From positions 258,718 to 322,717 of the forward strand of contig NZ_JAGLCD010000004.1 of NCBI RefSeq assembly GCF_023146395.1: a stretch of DNA of 64,000 nt, in the 5' to 3' direction. The translations under genes and the position numbers were made by a program. Positions 36,574 through 46,177 of the stretch are shown piece after piece (the stretch's first letter is position 1; each line of letters starts with the position of its first letter). The notes under the pieces were generated by a model. That model was not told the origin of the DNA and ran no database searches. It was given only the letters and a program-made list of their open reading frames with translations. The DNA comes from Aeromicrobium sp. (GTDB lineage Bacteria; Actinomycetota; Actinomycetes; Propionibacteriales; Nocardioidaceae).

Positions 36574-37245
36574 ATGACCACGCGACTGCGAGGACGCACG
36601 ATCCGCCGCGACGCCGGGCTCTACGGCTACGAGCGTGCGCTGGAGCGGCGCGGCCTCACGCCCGTCGCGGGCGTCGACGAGGCGGGGCGCGGAGCGTCGG
36701 CGGGCCCGCTCGTGGCGGCCGCGGTCGTGCTCGACCGTGAGATCCCCGGTCTGGCTGACTCCAAGCTGCTGACGCCCGCCCGGCGTGAGCGGTGCTTCGA
36801 CCTGGTGATGGAGCGGGCCGTCGCGGTCGACGTCGTCGTGATCAGCCCGCAGGAGTGCGACCGCATGGGCATCCACCGGGCGAACATCGAGGCGTTGCGC
36901 CGAGCGCTCGCCCGTCTCCCGGTGCGACCCGGATACGTCCTGACCGACGGGTTCCCGGTCGACGGACTCGGGGTGCCGGGCCTGGCGATGTGGAAGGGCG
37001 ACCGCGTGGCGGCCTCGATCGCCGCGGCGTCCGTCGTCGCCAAGGTCACCCGCGACGCGCTGATGGTCGACCTCCACGACCAGTACCCGCACTACGACTT
37101 CGCGACCCACAAGGGGTACTCCACCGCGGCGCACGAGCAAGCCCTGCGGCACCATGGACCCTGTCCCGAGCACCGGCGCAGCTGGGCCAACGTCCGCGCC
37201 GTCCTGACGGGCAGCACGCACAACCACGAGCGGAGCGACGCATGA
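36574..37245 (+). CDS. rnhB: Ribonuclease HII
   Basis: Removes RNA from RNA-DNA hybrids, including single misincorporated ribonucleotides. The 223-residue protein has the catalytic motif GVDEAGRGASAGPL, a further acidic residue in DSKLL and the conserved DGFPVDG and KVTRDALM segments. The ATG at 36574 gives the normal N-terminus; the frame is open through lepB upstream but that part is a shadow. Confidence 0.95.
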   Translation: MTTRLRGRTIRRDAGLYGYERALERRGLTPVAGVDEAGRGASAGPLVAAAVVLDREIPGLADSKLLTPARRERCFDLVMERAVAVDVVVISPQECDRMGIHRANIEALRRALARLPVRPGYVLTDGFPVDGLGVPGLAMWKGDRVAASIAAASVVAKVTRDALMVDLHDQYPHYDFATHKGYSTAAHEQALRHHGPCPEHRRSWANVRAVLTGSTHNHERSDA

Positions 37246-37264
37246 GCCCCCAGCGGAGCGAGAG

Positions 37265-37579
37265 ATGAGTACCGAGGACCTGGACCGCTTCGAGGCCGAC
37301 GCCGAGCTGGCGTTGTACCGCGAGTACCGCGACGTCGTGAAGATCTTCAAGTACGTCGTCGAGACCGACCGACGGTTCTACCTCTGCAACGCGGTCGACG
37401 TGAAGGTGCGCTCGGAGACGGGTGACGCGTACTTCGAGGTCACCCTCACCGACGCATGGGTCTGGGACATCTACCGGCCGGCGCGCTTCGCCAAGCAGGT
37501 CAAGGTGCTGACCTTCAAGGACGTCAACGTCGAGGAGCTCCAGGACTCCGACTTCAAGGTGCCGCCCGGCTCCGACTGA
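37265..37579 (+). CDS. DUF2469 family protein
   Basis: A 104-residue acidic cytosolic protein (MSTEDLDRFEADAELALYRE...) belonging to the actinobacterial DUF2469 family, which almost always sits between rnhB and yraN, as here. Function is unknown. The ATG has GGAGCGAGAG directly upstream and lies 19 bp after rnhB. Confidence 0.9.
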   Translation: MSTEDLDRFEADAELALYREYRDVVKIFKYVVETDRRFYLCNAVDVKVRSETGDAYFEVTLTDAWVWDIYRPARFAKQVKVLTFKDVNVEELQDSDFKVPPGSD

Positions 37580-37661
37580 GGGGTTCTCCACACGGCGCGG
37601 CCGTCCACAGCCCACGATCAGGCCCTCGCCGCCGAGGACGACTGCGACGAGGGTCATGGGC

Positions 37662-38024
37662 ATGACCTACGCGCGCAACCAGGCCCTCGGGGCCTACGGC
37701 GAACGCATCGCCGCCGACCACCTCGTGGCCGCGGGCCTCGTGATCCTCGACCGCAACTGGACGTGTCGCTTCGGCGAGATCGACCTCGTGGCCCGTGACG
37801 GCTCGACCCTCGTGATCGTCGAGGTCAAGACCCGCAGCAGCACCAAGTTCGGCGGCCCGTTCGAGGCCGTCACGGCGCACAAGGCCACCCGGCTGCGACG
37901 GCTCGCCACGGCGTGGCTCGAGGCGCACGACGTGCAGCCCAGCGCGGTGCGGATCGACGTCGTGAGCGTCGTGGTGCCGCGCACCGGGCCGGCCGAGGTC
38001 GACCGCATCCGGGGCGTGGCCTGA
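37662..38024 (+). CDS. YraN/UPF0102 family nuclease-like protein
   Basis: A 120-residue restriction-endonuclease-fold protein. The GEIDLVARDG and VIVEVKTRSS segments carry the acidic and Lys residues of the PD-(D/E)xK type active site. Role unknown, although the family sits with rnhB, comM and dprA in many bacteria, suggesting DNA processing. I chose ATG 37662 because GAGGG lies 8 bases before it; the ATG at 37656 is only 2 bases from the same site. The stop overlaps comM by one base. Confidence 0.88.
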   Translation: MTYARNQALGAYGERIAADHLVAAGLVILDRNWTCRFGEIDLVARDGSTLVIVEVKTRSSTKFGGPFEAVTAHKATRLRRLATAWLEAHDVQPSAVRIDVVSVVVPRTGPAEVDRIRGVA

Positions 38025-39601
38025 TGTCGGGCCGGGTCGTCTCGGTCACCCTCGACGGCCTGACCGGGCGGGCGATCGAGGTCGAGGCCGACATCGTCGG
38101 CGGTCTGCCGCGCACCGTCATCGTCGGGCTGCCGGACGTCACCGTCAACGAGGCCCGGGACCGCTGCAAGTCCGCCGTGGTCAACTCCGGGGCTCCGTGG
38201 CCCGACCAGCGCATCACGATCAACCTGGCGCCCTCGACCCTGCCCAAGTCGGGATCGCACTACGACCTGGCGATCGCGATGGCCGTGATCGCGGCCCAGA
38301 AGGCGGTACCGGCCGAGGCGCTCGCCGGCACCGCGTTCGTGGGCGAGCTCGCACTCGACGGCAGGCTCCGGGCCGTGCCGGGGGTCCTCCCGGCCACGCT
38401 CGCGGCGGCAGAGGCGGGGTGCACCCACGTGGTCGTGCCGGAGGTCAACGTGCCGGAGGCCGAGCTGGTCGACGGCATCGCCGTCACCGGGGTGCGGTCC
38501 CTGCGCCACCTGGTGGCGCTGATGACGGGGGAGGAGGTGCCCGACGACCCGCCGGTGCCGCCGATCGAGCCGCCGGCGGCGGCGCCGTGGGGGTCGGCAG
38601 ACCGGCTCTCCGGCCTGGACCTGGCCGACGTCGCGGGCCACGAGGACGTCCGCCTCGCGGTCCTCGTCGCGGCGGTCGGCGGGCACCACCTCTCGATGGT
38701 CGGGCCCCCGGGTGTCGGCAAGACGATGCTCGCGCAGCGCCTCCCGGGTCTGTTGCCCGATCTCGGCCGCCAGGACGCGATCGAGGTCAGCGCGGTGCAC
38801 TCGGTCGCCGGCCTGCTCGCGCCGGACGTGCCGCTGCTGACGAGGCCGCCGTTCCTCGACCCGCACCACACGGCCAGCGCGGCCGCGATCGTCGGCGGGG
38901 GGAGCCGGCAGGTGCGGCCCGGCGCGATGAGCCTCGCGCACCGCGGAGTGCTGTTCCTCGACGAGGCGCCGGAGTTCACGGTCAACGTCCTCGAGGCGCT
39001 GCGGCAGCCGCTGGAGAGCGGTCGCATCGTGGTCGCCCGCTCGGCCCGCACCGTCGTGTACCCCGCGCGGTTCCAGCTCGTCATCGCGGCGAACCCCTGC
39101 CCGTGCGGACAGGCCGCCACGCTCGACTCTGCGTGCCGTTGCACGCCCGCTATGCGCCGTCGCTACGGCGAGCGCATCTCCGGGCCCATCCGCGACCGCA
39201 TCGACATCCGGCGCACGCTCACCGCGCCCAGCCGCCCCGAGCTCGCCGCCACGGTGGCCGCGGGACGCCGCACGGTCGAGCTCGCCCAGCGGGTGCTCGA
39301 GGCTCGCGACCGGCAGGGAAGCCGTCTCGCGGGCACGCCCTGGCGCACCAATGCGGACGTGCCCGGCACCGAGCTGCGCAAGGCGTGGCCCCTCGCCGAG
39401 GAGGCGCGGGTGCTGCTCGACCGGCAGCTGCACGCCGACAAGCTCAATCCGCGCAGCGCCGACCGGGTCCTGCGCCTGGCCTGGAGCGTCGCCGACCTGC
39501 ACGGCCACGACCTCCCCGGCGGCGCCGACGTCCGCACCGCGCTGAGTCTGCGCTCGGACCTCCCGCTCGACGCCGCCATGCGGTCGCTGGTCGCGGCATG
39601 A
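38024..39601 (+). CDS. comM: YifB/ComM-like AAA+ ATPase (Mg-chelatase-like)
   Basis: A 525-residue AAA+ ATPase. ComM in naturally competent bacteria is a helicase that promotes branch migration during transformation. Visible are the N-terminal YifB domain (ALDGLTGRAIEVEADIVGGLP), Walker A GPPGVGKT, Walker B LFLDEAPEF and the Cys-rich AANPCPCG segment. It overlaps dprA by 4 bp (ATGA). Competence in this organism is not shown by the window; comM and dprA are widespread in non-competent actinobacteria. Confidence 0.92.
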   Translation: MSGRVVSVTLDGLTGRAIEVEADIVGGLPRTVIVGLPDVTVNEARDRCKSAVVNSGAPWPDQRITINLAPSTLPKSGSHYDLAIAMAVIAAQKAVPAEALAGTAFVGELALDGRLRAVPGVLPATLAAAEAGCTHVVVPEVNVPEAELVDGIAVTGVRSLRHLVALMTGEEVPDDPPVPPIEPPAAAPWGSADRLSGLDLADVAGHEDVRLAVLVAAVGGHHLSMVGPPGVGKTMLAQRLPGLLPDLGRQDAIEVSAVHSVAGLLAPDVPLLTRPPFLDPHHTASAAAIVGGGSRQVRPGAMSLAHRGVLFLDEAPEFTVNVLEALRQPLESGRIVVARSARTVVYPARFQLVIAANPCPCGQAATLDSACRCTPAMRRRYGERISGPIRDRIDIRRTLTAPSRPELAATVAAGRRTVELAQRVLEARDRQGSRLAGTPWRTNADVPGTELRKAWPLAEEARVLLDRQLHADKLNPRSADRVLRLAWSVADLHGHDLPGGADVRTALSLRSDLPLDAAMRSLVAA

Positions 39602-40698
39602 ACCGCGGCGAGTCCGAGCGCGACCGCCTGGTGCTGTCGATCGCCACCGAGCCGCTCGACGCCCTGGCCCGCGACCTGGTGTCCAGTCACGGCATCGCGG
39701 CGGTCGCCGGGGCGTGCCGCGGTGAGTCGGGGTCGCCCCACGTGCCGGAGGCGTGGGTCGAGCGAGTGGCCCTCGCGCCGGTCGATCAGGTGCTGGACGC
39801 CGGCGCTGCCGCCCGCGCACGGTGGATCACCCCGGCGCACCCGGCCTGGCCGGCTGCTCTCGGCGACCTGGCCGGCGTCGACGACCACGGTGCGGCCCCG
39901 TGGGGCGTCTGGGTCCGGGGTGAGGGGCCCCTGGAGGTCGACCGCGCCGTCTCGGTCGTGGGAGCACGGTCCTGCACCACGTACGGTGCCGAGGTCGCCG
40001 GTGACCTCGGCGCTGATCTCGCCGACCGCGGCTGGACCGTCGTCAGCGGCGCGGCCTTCGGCATCGACGCCTGTGCCCACCGTGGGGCGCTCGCCGTGGC
40101 GGGACGCACGGTCGCGGTCCTGGCGTGCGGGGTCGACGTCCCGTACCCCCAGGCCCACGCGACCCTGCTGGACCGCATCGCCCACGAGGGATGGATCATC
40201 GCCGAGCACCCACCGGGATCCGTACCGCACCGCCACCGCTTCCTGACGCGCAACCGGCTCATCGCGGCTCTGGGAGCCGGCACCGTGGTCGTCGAGGCCG
40301 CCCCACGCAGCGGATCGCTCAACACGCTGCGGTGGGCCGACCGTCTGGGGCGGTCGTCCATGGCGGTGCCGGGCTCGGTGCTCTCGCAGCAGTCCGGTGG
40401 CGCCCACCGTGCGGTCCGCGAGGGCGAGGCCGTGCTCGTCACGTCGGCCGACGACGTGGCGCAGGAGCTCGACGGGCTGGGATGGTCCGACCTTGGCGCC
40501 ACGGAGACCCTGACCGACGACTCGCGTCGTCTCCACGCCACCTTGCCGCGCGAGGGTGGGGTCACGGTGGGCGAGCTCGTCGTGCTGCTCGACGCGTCGC
40601 TGCGCCAGGTTCGGGCCGGCTTGGCCCTGCTGGAACGTCGGGGCCACGCCCGGCGCGCCGACGGCGGCTGGATCGCGCTCGGACCCCTGCCCGGCTGA
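39598..40698 (+). CDS. dprA: DNA-processing protein DprA
   Basis: Binds incoming single-stranded DNA and loads RecA during transformation. The 366-residue protein has the Rossmann-like DprA core (VSVVGARSCTTYG, GWTVVSGAAFGIDACAHRGAL, VPHRHRFLTRNRLIAAL, VEAAPRSGSLNT) and a C-terminal winged-helix-like region that may be DML1. Its ATG overlaps comM by 4 bp. Confidence 0.94.
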   Translation: MNRGESERDRLVLSIATEPLDALARDLVSSHGIAAVAGACRGESGSPHVPEAWVERVALAPVDQVLDAGAAARARWITPAHPAWPAALGDLAGVDDHGAAPWGVWVRGEGPLEVDRAVSVVGARSCTTYGAEVAGDLGADLADRGWTVVSGAAFGIDACAHRGALAVAGRTVAVLACGVDVPYPQAHATLLDRIAHEGWIIAEHPPGSVPHRHRFLTRNRLIAALGAGTVVVEAAPRSGSLNTLRWADRLGRSSMAVPGSVLSQQSGGAHRAVREGEAVLVTSADDVAQELDGLGWSDLGATETLTDDSRRLHATLPREGGVTVGELVVLLDASLRQVRAGLALLERRGHARRADGGWIALGPLPG

Positions 40699-40710
40699 GA
40701 CAGTGGGGGC

Positions 40711-41631
40711 GTGAGCGAGAGCGACGCGGCCTGGGACCGGGTCATCGACGACTACGAGCGTCATCTCCGGCTCGAGCGTGACCTCACCGAGCACACGGTC
40801 CGCGGCTACGTCAGCGACGTCCGGGGCCTGGCCGACCACGCCGAGCGCCTGGGGGTCCGCGATCCGGCCGCTCTCACGATCCGCGCGGTGCGCAGCCACT
40901 TGGCCCAGCAGCGCTCGCTCGGGCGGGCCCGCTCCACGTTGGCGCGGCGGAGCACCTCGCTGCGGGTCTTCACCGCCTGGTTGGTCCGGACCGGCCGGTC
41001 CGAGACCGACGCCGCGGCCCTCCTGGTCTCACCGGCCGCGCGCCGGGAGCTGCCGGCCACGCTGAGCGCGAGCGAGATCCGCGCCGTGCTCGACGCGGCC
41101 GCCGCACGGGTCGACACCGAGGCCGTCACCGGCACGCGCGACCTCGCGATGCTCGAGCTGCTCTACGCCACCGGGATCCGGGTCGGTGAGCTGGTCGGGC
41201 TCGACGTCGACGACCTCGACCGGGCCCGGCGTCTGGTCCGGGTCTTCGGCAAGGGCCGCAAGGAGCGTGCGGTGCCGTTCGGCCTGCCGGCGCAGGACGC
41301 CGTGGAGGCGTGGCTCCAGCACGGCCGGCCGCAGGTCGCGACGAGCGCCAGCGGTCCGGCGATCTTCCTCGGGGTGCGCGGCGGGCGCATCGACCAGCGC
41401 ACCGTGCGCGAGGTCGTGCACCGCCGGCTCGCCGAGGTCGAGGGCGTCCCCGACCTGAGTCCGCACGGTCTGCGGCACACCGCGGCGACCCACCTGCTCG
41501 AGGGGGGCGCCGACCTCAGGTCGGTCCAGGAGGTGCTCGGCCACGCCTCGATCGGGACGACGCAGATCTACACGCACGTCAGCAACGAGCGGCTCCGGGC
41601 CGCGTTCCGCCAGGCACACCCGCGCGCCTGA
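40711..41631 (+). CDS. xerC: Tyrosine recombinase XerC
   Basis: Site-specific recombinase that resolves chromosome dimers at dif with XerD. The 306-residue protein has an N-terminal SAM-like core-binding domain and the catalytic residues Arg (ATGIRVGEL), Lys (GKGRKER), His-x-x-Arg (SPHGLRHTAATH), His (LGHASIGTT) and the nucleophile Tyr (TQIYTHV). The position next to dprA and its length favour chromosomal XerC over a mobile integrase. It starts 12 bp after dprA with GTG. Confidence 0.93.
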   Translation: MSESDAAWDRVIDDYERHLRLERDLTEHTVRGYVSDVRGLADHAERLGVRDPAALTIRAVRSHLAQQRSLGRARSTLARRSTSLRVFTAWLVRTGRSETDAAALLVSPAARRELPATLSASEIRAVLDAAAARVDTEAVTGTRDLAMLELLYATGIRVGELVGLDVDDLDRARRLVRVFGKGRKERAVPFGLPAQDAVEAWLQHGRPQVATSASGPAIFLGVRGGRIDQRTVREVVHRRLAEVEGVPDLSPHGLRHTAATHLLEGGADLRSVQEVLGHASIGTTQIYTHVSNERLRAAFRQAHPRA

Positions 41632-41636
41632 GCTGC

Positions 41637-42623
41637 TCATAGCAGCGGCGCCGGGTCAAGGGCCACGCCGGCGTCGTGGACCGAGAAGTGCAGGTGGCAT
41701 CCCGTCGACGTGCCGGTCGTGCCGATCGTCGCGATCGCGTCGCCGGCAGCGACCGACGATCCCACGGTCACCGCCGCTGACGACAGATGGCTGTAGGAGG
41801 TGACCCGTCCGGCTCCGTGGTCGATCTCGACCCGCAGCCCGTAGCCACCGGCGTGGCCGACCCGGGTCACGCTGCCGGCTCCTGCCGCCCGCACGGGGGT
41901 GCCGCACGGTGCGCCGAAGTCGATCCCGTCATGGAGGCGAGGCTCGCCGGTGATCGGATGGATCCGCATGCCGAAGCCCGAGGTCACGGGCGCGGTGACG
42001 GGCGGCTGGAGCTCGCCGGTGCCGAGCGCGGGAGGGGTCGGCACCGGACCGTCCGGACTGATGAGCCGGTACCTGCCGCCGAGCAGCTCGGCGGGATCGA
42101 GGTAGGTCTCGCCCTTGATCCGTCCCAGGTGCAGGCACGCGGCGGCGCCGCACCCGACGTGGCCGGGCAGCAGGGTGCCGAGGGGCTGACCGGCCACGAC
42201 GCTCCAGCCGACCTCCACGGTGCCCTGCACCGGCTGGTAGGTCGAGCGCTCCGCGCCGTGGGTGACCGTCACGACGGGAGTTCCGGCGACGTCGCCGACG
42301 AAGGCGACGGTGCCGGCCGCCACGGCCGTGACGATCTCGCCGGGAGCACCGGCGAGGTCGAGGCCTCGGTGGCCGGCGGCGTACGGGTCCGGGGGAGCGG
42401 TGAACGAGCGATCGATGTCGCGCTCGGCGAGGGGCCAGGACCAGGATCCGTCGGCCCGGGCCGATGCGGACGTGCCGGCCACCGCGAGCACGGCGAGCAG
42501 CACGGCCCCGGTGCGGAAGGTGCGAACCGTGCGGCCGGCGCGAACCCTGTGAACGGTGCGACGGGTGCAGGACGCGAGCCGGTGACGGTACGCGGGCCGG
42601 CGAAGATCGTGGCGTCGTCTCAT
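41637..42623 (-). CDS. Secreted protein with two M23 peptidase-like domains
   Basis: A 328-residue exported protein. A basic N-terminus and hydrophobic segment (about residues 38-57) form a signal peptide. Domain 1 (about 60-180) has H85 and D89 in HRGLD, but the second motif is C163-L164-H165 instead of HxH, so it probably lacks full zinc binding. Domain 2 (about 210-328) has H231 and D235 in HDGID and the HLH motif at 310-312, so it should be an active LytM-type endopeptidase cutting peptidoglycan peptides. Many actinobacteria have only a domain-1-like protein here beside rpsB. It converges with xerC, 6 bp apart. Confidence 0.82.
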   Translation of the reverse strand: MRRRHDLRRPAYRHRLASCTRRTVHRVRAGRTVRTFRTGAVLLAVLAVAGTSASARADGSWSWPLAERDIDRSFTAPPDPYAAGHRGLDLAGAPGEIVTAVAAGTVAFVGDVAGTPVVTVTHGAERSTYQPVQGTVEVGWSVVAGQPLGTLLPGHVGCGAAACLHLGRIKGETYLDPAELLGGRYRLISPDGPVPTPPALGTGELQPPVTAPVTSGFGMRIHPITGEPRLHDGIDFGAPCGTPVRAAGAGSVTRVGHAGGYGLRVEIDHGAGRVTSYSHLSSAAVTVGSSVAAGDAIATIGTTGTSTGCHLHFSVHDAGVALDPAPLL

Positions 42624-42973
42624 GGATCCACGTCAGCGCACGCGGCGTCGGTCCGGCACCACGATCGACCCGACTGTGGATCGAGGCAGGCTGTGGACGG
42701 CGACCTTCGACTCGTGCGCCGCGGATTTCGTGCCGACGGCCCTCGTGGCCTACCATGGCCGGAGCACCCCTTCTGGGGGTGACTTCGCGTGCCGTCATCC
42801 GCATCGGCGTCGCTCACGGGTTCGGCCTGGGAGCGCAGCCACCGCGGGCGAGGGTCCTGGTCCGGCCCCAGCAGTATCGGGACCGGTGGACCCCGTCACG
42901 GCACCAGGGCGCGGGCACGGTGTCCGCGCGTCAACCAGGAACGGGCCGTCGTGCCCAGAAACGAGAGATCACC
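42624..42973 (+). promoter_or_regulatory. Gene-free region upstream of rpsB
   Basis: This 350-bp gap holds the divergent promoters of the M23 gene and rpsB. A TACCAT hexamer at 42751 could be the rpsB -10. A hairpin CACCCC-TTCTG-GGGGTG at 42765-42781 would then sit at the very 5' end of a leader of about 210 nt, a place where S2 autoregulation could act. No tRNA or small ORF was convincing. Confidence 0.35.
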
Positions 42974-43888
42974 ATGGCCGTCGTGACCATGCGTCAGCTG
43001 CTGGAGAGCGGTGTCCACTTCGGACACCAGACCCGCCGCTGGAACCCCAAGATGAAGCGCTTCATCTTCACCGAGCGCAACGGCATCTACATCATCGATC
43101 TCCAGCAGTCGCTGGCGTACATCGATGCCGGTTACGAGTTCGTCAAGAACACCGTCGCCCGTGGCGGCACGATCCTGTTCGTCGGCACCAAGCGTCAGGC
43201 GCAGGAGCCGATCCAGGAGCAGGCCACCCGCGTCGGCATGCCCTACGTCAACCAGCGTTGGCTCGGCGGCATGCTCACCAACTTCACCACGATGCACCAG
43301 CGCCTGCAGCGCATGAAGGAGCTCGAGGAGATCGACTTCGACCAGGTCGCTGGTTCGGGTCGCACCAAGAAGGAGCTCCTCCAGATGCGCCGCGAGTTCG
43401 ACAAGCTCTCGCGCACGCTCGGCGGCATCCGCGACATGGCCCGCACGCCGGCGGCGCTGTGGATCGTCGACACCAAGAAGGAGCACCTGGCGGTCGACGA
43501 GGCCAAGAAGCTCGGCATCCCGATCGTCGCGATCCTCGACACCAACTGCGATCCCGACGAGGTCGACTTCCCGATCCCCGGCAACGACGACGCGATCCGT
43601 TCCGTCGCGCTGCTGACCCGGGTCATCGCCGACGCCGTCGCCGAGGGCCTCGTGTCCCGCGGTGGCGCCAAGACCGGTGAGGAGTCGGCGGGCGAGGAGC
43701 TCGGCGCCGGCGAGCCGCTGGCCGAGTGGGAAGCGGAGCTGCTGAGCACCGACGCCGCCGCAGCCCCGGCTGCCGAGGCTGCTCCCGCCGCCGAGGCCGC
43801 TCCGGTCGAGACGCCCGCGGAGGAGGCCCCGGCCACGGCCGAGACCACCGAGCCCGCGGAGTCCGGCACCGCCTCCACCGAGTCCTGA
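42974..43888 (+). CDS. rpsB: 30S ribosomal protein S2 with Ala/Glu-rich tail
   Basis: Small-subunit protein S2. The 304-residue sequence has the full core ([28 protein letters not shown] ... VGTKRQAQ ... WLGGMLTNF) and an unusually long Ala/Glu/Pro-rich C-terminal extension of about 60 residues. The ATG 42974 is preceded by ACGAGAGATC. It forms an operon with tsf, 41 bp away. Confidence 0.97.
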   Translation: MAVVTMRQLLESGVHFGHQTRRWNPKMKRFIFTERNGIYIIDLQQSLAYIDAGYEFVKNTVARGGTILFVGTKRQAQEPIQEQATRVGMPYVNQRWLGGMLTNFTTMHQRLQRMKELEEIDFDQVAGSGRTKKELLQMRREFDKLSRTLGGIRDMARTPAALWIVDTKKEHLAVDEAKKLGIPIVAILDTNCDPDEVDFPIPGNDDAIRSVALLTRVIADAVAEGLVSRGGAKTGEESAGEELGAGEPLAEWEAELLSTDAAAAPAAEAAPAAEAAPVETPAEEAPATAETTEPAESGTASTES

Positions 43889-43929
43889 TCCAGAGATTCC
43901 TCCCCTTCCCAGAATTGAGGTAGCGACAC

Positions 43930-44745
43930 ATGGCGATTGCCGCCGCTGATGTCAAGAAGCTCCGTGACGCCACGGGCGCCGGCATGATGGACGCCAAGAA
44001 GGCGCTCACCGAGGCCGACGGTGACTTCGATAAGGCCGTCGAGATCCTCCGCATCACGGGAGCGGCCAAGGCCGCCAAGCGTGGCGCGGAGCGCGAGGCC
44101 TCCTCGGGTCTCGTCGCCTCCTCGGGGCACGCGATCGTCGAGCTCAACTCCGAGACCGACTTCGTGGCCAAGAACGAGCAGTTCATCGAGCTGGCCACCA
44201 AGCTCGCGGCCACGGCCGACGCCGCGCGTCCGGCCGACGCCGAGGCCTTCGCGCAGGTCACGCTCGACGACGGCACGACCGTCGCCGAGGCGATCAGCGC
44301 CCTGGCCGCGGTCATCGGTGAGAAGCTCGAGCTCGGTCGTGTCGCGACGTTCGACGGTCAGGTCGCGACGTACCTGCACCGCCGCGCCAGCGACCTGCCG
44401 CCCTCGGTCGGCGTGCTCGTGGAGTACTCCGGCGACGACGTCGACGCCGCCCGCGGCGCCGCGATGCAGATCGCCGCGATGCGTCCGCGCTACCTGACCC
44501 GCGAGGACGTCCCCGAGGACGTCGTCGCCAAGGAGCGCGAGATCGCCGAGGCCACGGCCCGCGAGGAGGGCAAGCCCGAGCAGGCGATCGCGAAGATCAC
44601 CGAGGGTCGCGTCAACGGCTTCTTCAAGGACGTCGTCCTGCTGGAGCAGCCGTCGGTCACCGACAACAAGAAGACGGTCAAGACCGTCCTGGACGAGGCC
44701 GGCGTCACGCTGACCGGTTTCGCCCACATCGAGATCGGCGCCTGA
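43930..44745 (+). CDS. tsf: Elongation factor Ts
   Basis: Nucleotide exchange factor that regenerates EF-Tu-GTP. The 271-residue protein has the UBA-like N-terminus ([34 protein letters not shown]), the TDFVAKN signature and the C-terminal dimerisation region. GAGG precedes the ATG. It is followed by a strong terminator. Confidence 0.97.
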   Translation: MAIAAADVKKLRDATGAGMMDAKKALTEADGDFDKAVEILRITGAAKAAKRGAEREASSGLVASSGHAIVELNSETDFVAKNEQFIELATKLAATADAARPADAEAFAQVTLDDGTTVAEAISALAAVIGEKLELGRVATFDGQVATYLHRRASDLPPSVGVLVEYSGDDVDAARGAAMQIAAMRPRYLTREDVPEDVVAKEREIAEATAREEGKPEQAIAKITEGRVNGFFKDVVLLEQPSVTDNKKTVKTVLDEAGVTLTGFAHIEIGA

Positions 44746-44759
44746 GGCACTGATCCGAC

Positions 44760-44799
44760 GACGCAGGGCCCCGTGGAGCGATCCACGGGGCCCTGCGTC
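44760..44799 (+). terminator. Terminator after tsf
   Basis: A perfect 18-bp inverted repeat (arms 44760-44777 and 44782-44799, loop GCGA) starts 15 bp after the tsf stop. It separates rpsB-tsf from pyrH. Confidence 0.88.
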
Positions 44800-44863
44800 A
44801 TGAGCCCCTCGTCACGGGTCCTGCCTCGTCTCTCCCGCCGCAGGTCCACCGGCGTGAGTCCGA

Positions 44864-44876
44864 TAAACTCCACACC
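44864..44876 (+). promoter_or_regulatory. Candidate -10 of a leaderless pyrH transcript
   Basis: TAAACT (44864-44869) ends 7 bp before the pyrH ATG at 44877, and no Shine-Dalgarno is present. This spacing puts the transcript start at or next to the A of ATG, the usual leaderless layout in actinobacteria. Confidence 0.5.
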
Positions 44877-45623
44877 ATGGCTCGCCGCGTCCTTCTCAAG
44901 CTGTCCGGTGAGGTCTTCGGCGGAGGAGCCATCGGCATCGACCCCGACGTCGTCAACGGCATCGCTGCGCAGGTGGCCGAGGCCGTCCGTGACGGCGTCC
45001 AGGTCGCCATCGTCGTCGGCGGCGGCAACTTCTTCCGCGGCGCCGAGCTCAGCCAGCGCGGCATGGAACGCGGACGCGCCGACTACATCGGCATGCTCGG
45101 CACGGTCATGAACGCCCTGGCCCTCCAGGACTTCATCGAGAAGCAGGGAGTCGAGACCCGCGTCCAGTCGGCGATCGCGATGTCCCAGGTGGCCGAGCCC
45201 TACATCCCGCGGCGCGCGGTCCGGCACCTCGAGAAGGGTCGCGTCGTGATCTTCGGCGCGGGAGCCGGCATGCCCTACTTCTCGACCGACACGGTCTCCG
45301 CGCAGCGGGCGCTCGAGATCAAGGCCGACATCGTCCTGATGAGCAAGAACGGTGTCGACGGCGTGTACGACGCCGACCCGCGCACCGACCCGGAGGCTCG
45401 CAAGTACGACGACGTGACGTTTGCCGAGTCGCTGCAGCGCGGCCTCAAGGTCGTCGACGCTGCGGCGTTCGCGCTCTGCATGGAGAACAAGCTCCCGATG
45501 ATCGTGTTCGGGATGGAGGGCGAGGGCAACATCGCGCGCGCCCTGCGGGGTGAGAGGATCGGGACGCTGGTCCACGCCGGATCTGACCCGAACAATGGCA
45601 CGACTACAGGAGAAGCACCGTGA
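44877..45623 (+). CDS. pyrH: Uridylate kinase (UMP kinase)
   Basis: Converts UMP to UDP, the entry to UTP and CTP synthesis. The 248-residue amino-acid-kinase-fold protein has [23 protein letters not shown], and the conserved [11 protein letters not shown] and DGVYDADPR segments. ATG 44877 lacks a ribosome-binding site and may be leaderless. The stop overlaps frr by 4 bp (GTGA), coupling nucleotide synthesis and translation genes as in most actinobacteria. Confidence 0.96.
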   Translation: MARRVLLKLSGEVFGGGAIGIDPDVVNGIAAQVAEAVRDGVQVAIVVGGGNFFRGAELSQRGMERGRADYIGMLGTVMNALALQDFIEKQGVETRVQSAIAMSQVAEPYIPRRAVRHLEKGRVVIFGAGAGMPYFSTDTVSAQRALEIKADIVLMSKNGVDGVYDADPRTDPEARKYDDVTFAESLQRGLKVVDAAAFALCMENKLPMIVFGMEGEGNIARALRGERIGTLVHAGSDPNNGTTTGEAP

Positions 45624-46177
45624 TCGACCAGACACTCCGCGAGGCCGACACCAAGATGGGCAAGGCCGTCGAGCACACCCGCGAGGAGTTTGCGGCGATC
45701 CGCACCGGGCGGGCACACCCGGCGATGTTCGCGCAGATCACGGCTGACTACTACGGCACCCCCACGCCGCTGCAGCAGCTCGCGGGCTTCCAGGTGCCCG
45801 AGCCGCGCACGGTCATCATCAGCCCCTACGACGCGAGCGCCAAGGGGGCCATCGAGAAGGCCATCCGCGACTCCGACCTCGGCGTCAACCCGTCCGACGA
45901 CGGCAAGGTGCTCCGGGTGACCCTGCCCGAGCTGACCGAGGACCGCCGCAAGGAGTACATCAAGCTCGCGCGCACCAAGGCCGAGGACGGCAAGATCGCG
46001 ATCCGTGGCGTGCGCCGCAATGCCAAGCAGGCGCTCGACAAGGCCGAGAAGGACTCCGAGATCTCGCAGGACGACAACACCGGCGCGGAGAAGCGTCTCG
46101 ATGCCCTCACCAAGAAGTACGTCGACACCGTCGACGAGCTGTTGAAGGGCAAAGAGGCCGAGCTCCTCGAGGTGTGA
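45620..46177 (+). CDS. frr: Ribosome recycling factor
   Basis: Splits post-termination ribosomes together with EF-G. The 185-residue protein shows the expected start ([31 protein letters not shown]), [29 protein letters not shown] and RRNAKQAL segments. GTG start with 4-bp overlap to pyrH; the stop in turn overlaps the GTG candidate start of cdsA. Confidence 0.96.
   Translation: MIDQTLREADTKMGKAVEHTREEFAAIRTGRAHPAMFAQITADYYGTPTPLQQLAGFQVPEPRTVIISPYDASAKGAIEKAIRDSDLGVNPSDDGKVLRVTLPELTEDRRKEYIKLARTKAEDGKIAIRGVRRNAKQALDKAEKDSEISQDDNTGAEKRLDALTKKYVDTVDELLKGKEAELLEV

Noticed and set aside
37694..39820. Long minus-strand frame opposite yraN, comM and dprA
   Set aside because: Low-complexity shadow of three real genes.
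40711..41631. Tyrosine recombinase as a phage or island integrase
   Set aside because: Its context (dprA upstream, rpsB region downstream), length and XerC-like sequence fit the chromosomal housekeeping recombinase; no att repeats or tRNA are nearby.
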